From CAMBRQ01 sp945870325 (GTDB lineage: Bacteria; Bacillota; Clostridia; Lachnospirales; Lachnospiraceae), in assembly GCF_050313795.1 (NCBI RefSeq), contig NZ_JBNPMC010000038.1, forward strand, positions 1-32,401: DNA of 32,401 bases, read 5' to 3'. Below the pieces are notes generated by a model that saw nothing but the letters and a program-made list of their open reading frames with translations, was not told the origin of the DNA and did not search any database. Numbering within the stretch: the first letter of the stretch is position 1; each line of letters opens with the position of its first letter. The position numbers and the translations under genes were made by a program. This document shows, one piece after another, positions 16,679 through 23,774 of the stretch.

Positions 16679-17893
16679 CTATTCCTCACCTATCTCTTCA
16701 AATACGATCTCATCTTCTGCGTTATAGTCATCTGCATACTCATCTGCATACTCATCTGCATATTCTTCTGTATACTCTTCTTCGTATGGCTCTTCATACT
16801 CTTCTTCGTATACACCCTCACTCATCAGTTCCAGATAGTTCTCCGGCAGTTCGCCAGACTCAATCGCCTGTGTCTCACTCTTAATATCAATCTTATATCC
16901 GGTCAGTCTTGCAGCAAGTCTTGCATTCTGACCTTCCTTACCAATTGCAAGAGATAACTGATAGTCCGGAACAATAACGCTAGCTGTCTTATCATCCGGA
17001 TCAGCCATTACGGAGATAACTTTTGCCGGGCTTAATGCATTCTCGATCAAGATTCCCGGGTTATCACTCCAATTGATAATATCAATCTTCTCTCCACGAA
17101 GTTCATTTACAATTGCATTGACTCTCGCACCGTTCATGCCGACACATGCTCCAACAGGATCCACATCCGGATCATTAGACCATACTGCAATCTTCGTTCT
17201 GCTTCCTGCTTCTCTGGCGATACTCTTAATCTCTACAACTCCATCCTTAACCTCTGTCACCTCTGCCTCGAACAGACGCTTTACAAGTTCCGGATGTGTA
17301 CGGGATACCAGAATCTTCGGTCCCTTGGTTGTATTCTTCACTTCTACGATATATAACTTGATACGCTCGGTTGGCTTAAATACTTCGCCTTTCACCTGCT
17401 CATTCTCTGTCAGCATTGCATCTGCTTTTCCAAGATTAATGCTTACATTCTTACCTACATAGCGCTGAACGATACCAGTCACGATATCCTTCTCTTTTTC
17501 AAAATACTGATCATACACTACCTTGCGCTCCTCTTCACGGATCTTCTGTAAGATCAGGTTCTTGGCATTCTGTGTGGCAATACGTCCGAATGACTTGGAT
17601 TCAATCGGAATCTGGACAATGTCTCCCAGTTCATACTGGCTGTCAATCTCTTTTGCGTCCTCCAGGCTGATCTGCTCTAGTTTATCCTCTACCTCTTCTA
17701 CAACCGTCTTCTCTGCAAAAAGCCGATAATCACAGGTTGTTCTATCCATAATTAATTTGATATTATCAGCCTTGCCAAAATGATTCTTGCAGGCATTCAA
17801 CAAAGAATTCTCAATCGCATCCAGCAATGTTTCTTTACTGATATCCTTCTCCTTCTCCAATATATTCAACGCTTCTAATAATTCTGTGTTCAT
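16679..17893 (-). CDS. nusA: Transcription termination/antitermination protein NusA
   Basis: This RNA polymerase-binding factor modulates pausing and termination. The 404 residues contain the NusA N-terminal domain (about 1-125), S1 (about 130-200) and two KH domains (ACVGMNGARVNAIVNELRGE and VPDYQLSLAIGKEGQNARLA). No C-terminal AR repeats are present, as is normal for Firmicutes. After about residue 360 the protein ends in a very acidic, Tyr/Glu-rich tail with the unit EYAD repeated three times; the DNA repeat is at 16729-16764. The start is ATG after GGAGGAGAGATACA, 18 bases after rimP. Confidence 0.97.
   Translation of the reverse strand: MNTELLEALNILEKEKDISKETLLDAIENSLLNACKNHFGKADNIKLIMDRTTCDYRLFAEKTVVEEVEDKLEQISLEDAKEIDSQYELGDIVQIPIESKSFGRIATQNAKNLILQKIREEERKVVYDQYFEKEKDIVTGIVQRYVGKNVSINLGKADAMLTENEQVKGEVFKPTERIKLYIVEVKNTTKGPKILVSRTHPELVKRLFEAEVTEVKDGVVEIKSIAREAGSRTKIAVWSNDPDVDPVGACVGMNGARVNAIVNELRGEKIDIINWSDNPGILIENALSPAKVISVMADPDDKTASVIVPDYQLSLAIGKEGQNARLAARLTGYKIDIKSETQAIESGELPENYLELMSEGVYEEEYEEPYEEEYTEEYADEYADEYADDYNAEDEIVFEEIGEE
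16729..16764. repeat. 12-bp tandem repeat in the nusA 3' end
   Basis: Three copies of a unit like TCATCTGCATAC stand head to tail and encode the repeated EYAD motif in the acidic tail of NusA. The unit length is a multiple of three, so copy-number change would keep the frame. Confidence 0.8.
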
Positions 17894-17911
17894 TGTATCT
17901 CTCCTCCTAAT

Positions 17912-18379
17912 CTAAAAATCAAACGCCAGACGGATAAGCGCGATATCGCTTTTTTCAAATGTTCTTACAGTCTCATCTTCCATCTCTATAGTTACCGTCT
18001 TGTCATCATAACTCTTCAGAATTCCGGTGAATTCTTTCTGCTTCTCAATCATGCGGTAGGTTCTGATCTCAACTTCCTCTCCCAGACTTCTCTTGTAGTC
18101 CTTTTCTTTCTTAAGAGGTCTTCCAAGCCCCGGTGAACTCACCTCCAGAATATACGCATCATCAATATAATCCTTCTCATCCAGAATGTCAGAAAGCCTC
18201 CGGCTTACTACTTCACAGTCATCAACAGTAATTCCACCTGGTTTATCAATATATGCACGGAGATACCAGGTTCCGCCTTCTTTTACATACTCCACATCCA
18301 CCAGTTCGAATCCATGCTCATCTACAATAGGCATCAGAATCTCTTCCGTCTTCTGTTCATAAATCTCTCTTTTCGCCAA
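17912..18379 (-). CDS. rimP: Ribosome maturation factor RimP
   Basis: This protein is needed for late 30S subunit assembly. The 155 residues show LVDVEYVKEGGTWYLRAYID, ISSPGLGRPL-type motif (EVSSPGLGRPLKKEKDY) and a C-terminal SH3-like domain ending near IALIRLAFDF. The start I choose is TTG at 18379 (MAKREIYEQ), with AAGGAGG nine bases upstream. An ATG eight codons earlier would put the ribosome binding site inside the coding region. It is the first gene of the long nusA-infB operon, with a good promoter at 18459-18487 and a stable leader hairpin. Confidence 0.96.
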   Translation of the reverse strand: MAKREIYEQKTEEILMPIVDEHGFELVDVEYVKEGGTWYLRAYIDKPGGITVDDCEVVSRRLSDILDEKDYIDDAYILEVSSPGLGRPLKKEKDYKRSLGEEVEIRTYRMIEKQKEFTGILKSYDDKTVTIEMEDETVRTFEKSDIALIRLAFDF

Positions 18380-18403
18380 TCTACAATTCCTCCTTATCAA
18401 CAA

Positions 18404-18431
18404 AGAAGAGTGAACTTTCGTTCACTCTTCT
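18404..18431 (-). promoter_or_regulatory. Leader hairpin upstream of rimP
   Basis: A perfect 12-bp stem (arms 18404-18415 and 18420-18431) is closed by a GAAA tetraloop when read on the minus strand, and is followed by TTTGTTG and then the rimP ribosome binding site. It could be a weak attenuator, a 5' stabiliser or a protein-binding site; the short T-run makes full termination doubtful. Confidence 0.6.
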
Positions 18432-18458
18432 GCCGATTTCCTTATGTAACTGTAAGGT

Positions 18459-18487
18459 AGTATAGCACCTTATATCAGAAAAATCAA
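18459..18487 (-). promoter_or_regulatory. Sigma-A promoter of the rimP-nusA-infB operon
   Basis: The minus strand shows TTGATT (18482-18487), a 17-base spacer and TATACT (18459-18464). Transcription would begin near 18452, about 70 bases before the rimP start. Confidence 0.75.
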
Positions 18488-18515
18488 GGGATTTTATCCA
18501 TTTTTTCAAACCCTT
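18477..18515 (-). terminator. Probable terminator of the 18528-19934 gene
   Basis: On the minus strand AAGGG-TTT pairs with AAA-T-CCCTT (arms about 18508-18515 and 18486-18494), followed by GATTTTTC. It starts about 13 bases after the stop. It overlaps the -35 box of the rimP promoter. The stem is short with one bulge, so confidence is moderate. Confidence 0.5.
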
Positions 18516-18527
18516 CTTTTCCATTCC

Positions 18528-19934
18528 CTATTGCCTGATATCAATAAACACATTATCATCCCCACTTGGACTGGTACTCAGATACATCTCCTCCAGCCTA
18601 TCCTCATCTACCAGGTATCCCAGATGACAGGTTACGGTCTCTCCTCTGCTAAGTTTTATCCAGTAATAGTGCGGATCTGCATGATTCGTCAGGGAGGCGT
18701 CAAAATACACCGGTTCTTCATTCATCTCTCTTTCTTTGATCTCGCCATCCTTCTTTAATTGCAGAAAACGGATTGGATAAAGCACACAATATTCATCCGT
18801 CATCTCGTTCTCTGCCTTCTCTTCTTTTCTGCCGATATCAAGTGTCAGATATACGAACTTCTTCTGAACAGTCTCTGATTCTCCATATGTATCTACTGTG
18901 TTCACTCCATCACCATATGTAATGTTCTCTCGCTCATAAGCCATAAGATTCCCACCAGCATCCACGAATTCCTGCAGATCCTCCCATCCCTGAGTATCAA
19001 AATTCTCCTGTCTTAAGATACCGATATTATCCAGCACTTCCACTTTTGTCACCCTATACCGATAACCAGAACTAAGAGCAGGATCTTCTTGCCATTCCTC
19101 CAGCCATTCTCCGACTTCATGCCATTCATTATTCACGTCCATAACCTCTGTCGGCTGCAATTCATTACTGGATTTCTCTGCTTCCTCTGCCAGAGTTTCC
19201 TTTAGTGACTCTGCTGCAACTGCGTGTTCTTGATCCGTTTCTGTCAGGGTAATTCCCTTTGCTATTTTTATTGCCTCATCCTCTGTAATTCCATTTCCCA
19301 GAAATGCATTCACTACATAGCCATATTCTTCAAATATAACATACATGTTTTTGTCAAATTCCAGGCATTCATCCTTTTGAACCAGAATAACCGGATGCTC
19401 ATTAGCAGTCAGTTCTTTATAATCCACCGAAAACTGATCCATGAACGTATACTCGTCTACATCCATTTTCTTTATATTGAAACTTACACTGTGTGCATAA
19501 CTTCCTTCTTCAAGTTCCTGAGGAACATTGAATTTCCATTCCCCCGTCCATGTCTCCACACAGCCTTCCGGCAGATAATGAAAATCCACCTTTACCGGAA
19601 CATATTTTTTATCATTTGGGGCTTCTTCATTCTTCTTTACATGCACACTAGTCTGATACTTCTCTTTTTGTACGGTTATATTGTAAATCTGACTTGCCGC
19701 ATATACTGTTCCGGGAATCAGAACAACTGCCGCTGCCACTGCTGCGGCTACCCGATACTGATAACATCTTCCGCCTTTATATCTTCTCTCTTTATCTCGA
19801 ACCGCTTCCAATAGTTTCTCTTTTCTCGCCTGATATCCTGCCGAGAAAATGTGATCCTTATTCATTGCATCAAATGCTTCTAATGTAATCTCTGGGAATT
19901 CTTCCTTTTTATTATTAAATTCGTGTAAACCCAT
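18528..19934 (-). CDS. Single-pass membrane protein, putative anti-sigma partner
   Basis: The product is probably the membrane-bound partner of the sigma factor encoded just upstream. The 468 residues (ATG at 19934, AGGAG nine bases upstream) comprise a cytoplasmic N-terminus of about 60 residues, one membrane helix at about 62-82 (AAAVAAAVVLIPGTVYAA) and a large exported domain. The region just after the helix (NITVQKEKYQTSVHVKK) and a segment ending EDEAIKIAKGITLTE resemble DUF4179/DUF4367-type proteins that accompany sigma factors in Lachnospiraceae. The C-terminal 200 residues I do not recognise. It overlaps the sigma factor gene by 20 bases. If the sigma gene is really broken, this gene would be an orphan. 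Confidence 0.7.
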   Translation of the reverse strand: MGLHEFNNKKEEFPEITLEAFDAMNKDHIFSAGYQARKEKLLEAVRDKERRYKGGRCYQYRVAAAVAAAVVLIPGTVYAASQIYNITVQKEKYQTSVHVKKNEEAPNDKKYVPVKVDFHYLPEGCVETWTGEWKFNVPQELEEGSYAHSVSFNIKKMDVDEYTFMDQFSVDYKELTANEHPVILVQKDECLEFDKNMYVIFEEYGYVVNAFLGNGITEDEAIKIAKGITLTETDQEHAVAAESLKETLAEEAEKSSNELQPTEVMDVNNEWHEVGEWLEEWQEDPALSSGYRYRVTKVEVLDNIGILRQENFDTQGWEDLQEFVDAGGNLMAYERENITYGDGVNTVDTYGESETVQKKFVYLTLDIGRKEEKAENEMTDEYCVLYPIRFLQLKKDGEIKEREMNEEPVYFDASLTNHADPHYYWIKLSRGETVTCHLGYLVDEDRLEEMYLSTSPSGDDNVFIDIRQ

Positions 19935-20453
19935 ATTTCTCATCTCCTATCATTGACTTTATTTTCTGCAATGCTCTCTGCTGACGTTTCCGGACTGCCG
20001 CCTCACTGATTTCCAATACTGCTGCTGTTTCCTTTACTGATAACCGATGAAGACATCTGTAAATAACTACCTCTCTGTATTCCCGTGGGATAGAATCCAG
20101 CAACTGGCCAAGCGCCGTCTGATTTGCAATTCTTACTACGATTCTCATCATCTCATCCTGCTTATCCTCAATCTCTATGTCCCTAATGGGAGTACAGTTC
20201 TTTGAATCTGCCTGATTCCTTCTGTATTGGTCTATGGCAGCAGTTTTAATCGTATGTAATACATATGCACGGCTTTTTGGGCTATCTATATCTTTCAGTT
20301 TTCTTATATTTTTCAGCAGCCTTACGAATGATCCTGCACCGCATCCTCTGCCTGCCATTCATTATGCAGGATAGAAAACGCCACAGCATACATTTTCTGT
20401 TCGTATCGTTCATACAGTTTTTCCAGTTTCTGGCTGTCGCTTGCATTCTGCAT
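19915..20453 (-). pseudogene. ECF-like RNA polymerase sigma factor, split by a frameshift
   Basis: Two frames together encode one sigma-70 family protein. The first (20453-20322, 43 codons, ATG after AAAGGATG) gives region 2 start: LYERYEQKMYAVAFSILHN and WQAEDAVQD, then HS and a stop. The second, from 20331 to 19915, continues SFVRLLKNIRKLKDIDSPKS and the rest of region 2, then region 4 (LLDSIPREYREVVIYRCL, LSVKETAAVLEISEAAVRKR). A one-base addition, GAT-TCA-TTC instead of GATCATTC at 20326-20333, would restore a normal 179-residue protein. There is no slippery heptamer or homopolymer, so a mutation or a sequencing error is likelier than programmed shifting. It overlaps the downstream membrane protein gene. 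Confidence 0.85.
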
Positions 20454-20497
20454 TTTTCTCACATCCTTTTTTCGCGCTTATTTTGAACGTTCTAATA

Positions 20498-20527
20498 ATT
20501 ATAACGAAGAAACAATCCCTGATGTGA
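20498..20527 (-). promoter_or_regulatory. Possible promoter of the sigma factor gene
   Basis: A perfect TATAAT (20498-20503, minus strand) lies 45 bases before the start, but the -35 region (TCACAT at 20522-20527, 18-base spacer) is poor. An 8-bp palindrome GAACGTTC lies just downstream at 20485-20492 and could be a regulator site. Confidence 0.35.
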
Positions 20528-20537
20528 CCAAAATAAA

Positions 20538-20577
20538 GAAAAAAGAAAAAGATGAGTAGAATTACTTTTTACTCATC
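20538..20577 (-). terminator. Rho-independent terminator of parE-parC-nudC
   Basis: On the minus strand GATGAGTA pairs with TACTCATC (20570-20577 and 20551-20558) around an 11-base loop, followed by TTTTTCTTTTTTCTTT. It starts about 20 bases after the nudC stop. Confidence 0.85.
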
Positions 20578-20596
20578 CTTTTCACATTCTGTACAG

Positions 20597-21439
20597 TTAT
20601 TTTATTCCATTTTTAAATGCCATCATCATCTCATTCGTCAGGCTGCAATCATCTGGTTTCACAGGAATCTCTTCCCTTTCAAACCACTCTGCCAACGCCA
20701 GTTCTTCTCGATCCAGCGTGATATTTTCTTCCCCGTCTAATTCACAGAAGAATCCCAACAGCAAGGTATCTGTAAATGACCAAGGCTGGCTCTTATAATA
20801 GGTAATATTCTTCACCTTTAGTCCGACCTCTTCCATTACTTCACGCTTTACCGTCTCTTCAATGGTCTCCCCAATCTCCGCAAATCCGGCAAGCAGTGCA
20901 TACTTCTTATACTCCCGCCCGGCATATTTAGACATCAGAAGACGATTGCCATGAGTCACGGCAATAATTACCGCCGGACAGATCTTGGGATATTCCATAT
21001 TATGACATTCAGGGCAATACAGCATACGCTCTTTCACATCTTTCACCAATGACTTGCCGCATCGTCCACAATACCGATGGCTTTCGTACCATCTATGAAG
21101 CTGCCAGCCCGTAATTCCGGCAAATCCCATGTACTTTGGATTCGCATTCCGGAAGATCTGCGTATCCTCCCAGACATACTCATTCAAAGCATCACAGGAT
21201 ACATGATTCCCAAGATAGAAACGCATACCGTCTATTGCAAATAGATATGTATAATCTTTGTAAAGTTTATCCCTGTCATTCCCTGCTTCTGCCTCTTCAA
21301 AGGCAGGAAATATAATCTCATCATTCTTATGCCTTACTAAAACCTTTCGACCGTCATAACAGAGCAAGAAACTATTCTTGTCTGGCGCCATTGGATGATA
21401 TTCATTTTTATAATGATGGGGGCAAATGTCCTGTATCAT
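20597..21439 (-). CDS. nudC: NAD(+) diphosphatase / NAD-RNA decapping NUDIX hydrolase
   Basis: This enzyme hydrolyses NADH to NMNH and AMP; homologues also remove NAD caps from RNA 5' ends. The 280 residues show the NudC architecture: an N-terminal domain, a four-Cys zinc ribbon (C124, C127, C142, C145; YCGRCGKSL and YCPECHNMEYP), then the NUDIX box starting GFAEIGETIEETV at about 185 and ending REVMEEVG. The subfamily marker SQPWSF stands at 217-222 (SQPWPF in many homologues), which separates it from other NUDIX enzymes. The gene follows parC by 20 bases and is probably co-transcribed with it. The ATG has GAAGGG 11 bases upstream, a rather long spacing. Confidence 0.93.
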   Translation of the reverse strand: MIQDICPHHYKNEYHPMAPDKNSFLLCYDGRKVLVRHKNDEIIFPAFEEAEAGNDRDKLYKDYTYLFAIDGMRFYLGNHVSCDALNEYVWEDTQIFRNANPKYMGFAGITGWQLHRWYESHRYCGRCGKSLVKDVKERMLYCPECHNMEYPKICPAVIIAVTHGNRLLMSKYAGREYKKYALLAGFAEIGETIEETVKREVMEEVGLKVKNITYYKSQPWSFTDTLLLGFFCELDGEENITLDREELALAEWFEREEIPVKPDDCSLTNEMMMAFKNGIK

Positions 21440-21459
21440 AAGTACTGTGTCCCTTCTTT

Positions 21460-23700
21460 CTATACTCTTGCTTTTGTTCCATTCCCATCTCTCTTCGCCA
21501 TCTTCAGCCGGTTCAGTGTCACTTCCTTCTCACCATAGGTCACCTTTGCTTCTGTACCCTCTTCAAAAAGATATACTTGTTCCAGTTCATCATTCTTGCG
21601 AAGTTTGATTCCTCTCACGCCGATGGCGCCTTTCTTCTTCTCAGACACTTCCATGGCAGTAAATCTCAGGAAATATCCATCCTTCGTCTGAAGAACTACA
21701 TTCTGATTCTCGCTGATTACCTGAACGCTGATCACTTCATCTTCCGCCTGAAGTTTTGTTGCTGAAATGGTTCTTTTTGCCACTTGGAATTCGGTTCCTT
21801 CCACCTTCTTAATCATGCCCTGCTTCGTCGCAAACAGCAGCCTTGCATAACGCATCTGTTCTGCATCGCAGATATACACAATCTCTTCCTGCGTGCTGTC
21901 ATAATTACTTACATTATCTATCGGCAGTCCCTTGTCACGGAACTTTCCATAAGGCAGATCCAGGACTTTGACTTGATGCATCTTTCCTGTATTGGTAAAC
22001 AGGCAGACTTTTCCCGTATTCATACAAGAAATCACATATTTATTCTCTGTATCCGCAGCCTCTTTATTCCTGCCATATATATTCGTATCTATCGTCTTCG
22101 CGTAGCCAAAGCGGTCCATCAGGAAGATCACTTCCTGCTCCTCAATCTTCTTCTCTTCGTAGACTGCTTCTTCAGCATTTTCAATCATGGTGCGGCGTTT
22201 TCGTGCGAATTCTGCCTTTATCTTCTCCAGATCTTCAATGATCACATCTGCCATGGAGTCATAATTATTCAGGATATCTTCATATCTCGCAATCTTCTTC
22301 AACGTCTCATCATGCTCTTTCATCAGAGCCTCGATTTCCAGACCGATTAATTTGTACAGGCGCATCTCCAGGATTGCCGTAGCCTGACGCTCAGTAAATC
22401 TGAGCATAGCTGCCATCTTCTTGGAAATGCCGGACTTGAATTTAATGTTATCTGTTACGCCATTCGTAAGACAAGCCTTTGCATCCTTCACAGACTGGCT
22501 TCCCCGTAGGATCTCGATAATCAAATCAATTACATCGCACGCTTTCATCAGACCTTCCTGAATCTCTTTCTTGTCCTTCTCTTTATTCAGAAGTGTCTGA
22601 TACTTCCTGGTCGCCAGTTCAAACTGGAAATCCACATGATGCTCAATGATCTTCTTAATCCCCATGGTCTCCGGTCTACCATCTGCAACGGCAAGCATAT
22701 TCACACCGAAAGTATCCTCAAGACGTGTCTTCTTATAAAGCATATTGGTCAGGTTCTCGATATCTGCTCCACGCTTCAACTCAATCACGATTCGGATTCC
22801 TTCTTTGGAAGATTGATTCGAAATATCCACGATATCACTGGTCTTCTTAGATTCTACCAACGCACAGACATCATTCAGGAATTTCCCAATCCCGGCACCG
22901 ATCATAGTGTAAGGAATCTCTGTAATGACCAGGCGTTTCTTGCCGCCCTTCATCTCTTCTACCTCTACCTTGCCGCGGATCTTGATCTTGCCTGTCCCTG
23001 TCTCATAGATATTCAGAAGATCATCTTTATTAACCACAATTCCACCCGTTGGGAAATCCGGACCTTTGACGTATTTCATCAACTGTTTTGTGCTGATTTC
23101 ATCATTCTTCATATAGGCTTTTACCGCATCAATGACTTCTCCCAAATTGTGCGTCGGAATGCTGGTCGCCATACCTACGGCAATACCTTCGGCACCATTG
23201 ACCAGCAAGTTAGGAATCCGCACTGGCAGTACCTCCGGTTCTTTTTCCGTCTCATCAAAGTTCGGCATAAAGTCTACGATATCTTTATCCAAGTCTGCCA
23301 GGTATGCTTCCTGCGTAATCTTCGCAAGGCGCGCCTCTGTATAACGCATGGCAGCAGCCCCGTCTCCTTCAATGGAACCGAAGTTACCGTGCCCGTCAAC
23401 CAGAATCATCCCTTTTTTGAAATCCTGCGCCATAACCACCAGTGCTTCATAGATGGAACTGTCTCCGTGAGGGTGGTATTTACCCATGGTATCTCCCACG
23501 ATACGGGCACATTTCCGATAAGGCTTATCGTAACGGATACCCAGTTCATACATATCATAAAGGGTTCGCCGCTGTACCGGTTTCAATCCATCCCTGACAT
23601 CCGGCAAGGCTCTCGCCACAATTACACTCATGGCGTAATCGATGTATGATTTCTTCATGACATCCGAATATTCAGTTCTAATAATCTGTGAATCCTGCAT
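21460..23700 (-). CDS. parC: Type II topoisomerase subunit A (topoisomerase IV-like)
   Basis: This is the DNA breakage-reunion subunit that pairs with the ATPase subunit encoded just upstream. The 746 residues show the winged-helix segment ARALPDVRDGLKPVQRR, the quinolone-determining region HPHGDSSIYEA (S81 and E85, the quinolone-sensitive type), and the catalytic tyrosine Y120 in AAMRYTEARL. A C-terminal beta-pinwheel follows from about residue 500. I see no QRRGGRG GyrA box, and the length is shorter than a typical GyrA (about 820), so I favour a topoisomerase IV-type or decatenating role. A second gyrase pair is normally located near dnaA, outside this window. The ATG has AAAAGGAG upstream. 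Confidence 0.88.
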   Translation of the reverse strand: MQDSQIIRTEYSDVMKKSYIDYAMSVIVARALPDVRDGLKPVQRRTLYDMYELGIRYDKPYRKCARIVGDTMGKYHPHGDSSIYEALVVMAQDFKKGMILVDGHGNFGSIEGDGAAAMRYTEARLAKITQEAYLADLDKDIVDFMPNFDETEKEPEVLPVRIPNLLVNGAEGIAVGMATSIPTHNLGEVIDAVKAYMKNDEISTKQLMKYVKGPDFPTGGIVVNKDDLLNIYETGTGKIKIRGKVEVEEMKGGKKRLVITEIPYTMIGAGIGKFLNDVCALVESKKTSDIVDISNQSSKEGIRIVIELKRGADIENLTNMLYKKTRLEDTFGVNMLAVADGRPETMGIKKIIEHHVDFQFELATRKYQTLLNKEKDKKEIQEGLMKACDVIDLIIEILRGSQSVKDAKACLTNGVTDNIKFKSGISKKMAAMLRFTERQATAILEMRLYKLIGLEIEALMKEHDETLKKIARYEDILNNYDSMADVIIEDLEKIKAEFARKRRTMIENAEEAVYEEKKIEEQEVIFLMDRFGYAKTIDTNIYGRNKEAADTENKYVISCMNTGKVCLFTNTGKMHQVKVLDLPYGKFRDKGLPIDNVSNYDSTQEEIVYICDAEQMRYARLLFATKQGMIKKVEGTEFQVAKRTISATKLQAEDEVISVQVISENQNVVLQTKDGYFLRFTAMEVSEKKKGAIGVRGIKLRKNDELEQVYLFEEGTEAKVTYGEKEVTLNRLKMAKRDGNGTKARV

Positions 23701-23715
23701 ATTTTTCTCCTTTTA

Positions 23716-23748
23716 GGGACGTAGTAAAATGCACTTTTACTACGTCCC
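23716..23748. repeat. Palindromic repeat, copy B, between parE and parC
   Basis: This is a perfect 14-bp inverted repeat GGGACGTAGTAAAA with loop TGCAC. It shares the core ACGTAGTAAAA with copy A (5281-5315) and its right half is identical to 7761-7780. It lies in the 74-base gap of the parE-parC operon and no U-tract follows, so it would be transcribed as a hairpin in the mRNA. Confidence 0.85.
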
Positions 23749-23774
23749 AAACTAACAAATGTGGTGTACCTAAC

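Noticed and set aside
20322..20331. Programmed ribosomal frameshift in the sigma factor
   Set aside because: A -1 shift would be required, but no slippery X-XXY-YYZ heptamer, upstream Shine-Dalgarno-like stimulator or clear downstream stem is present.
22636..23649. Long plus-strand open frame opposite parC (337 codons)
   Set aside because: Lies wholly antisense to a clear topoisomerase gene, has no ribosome binding site and no recognisable domain; it is a frame shadow.
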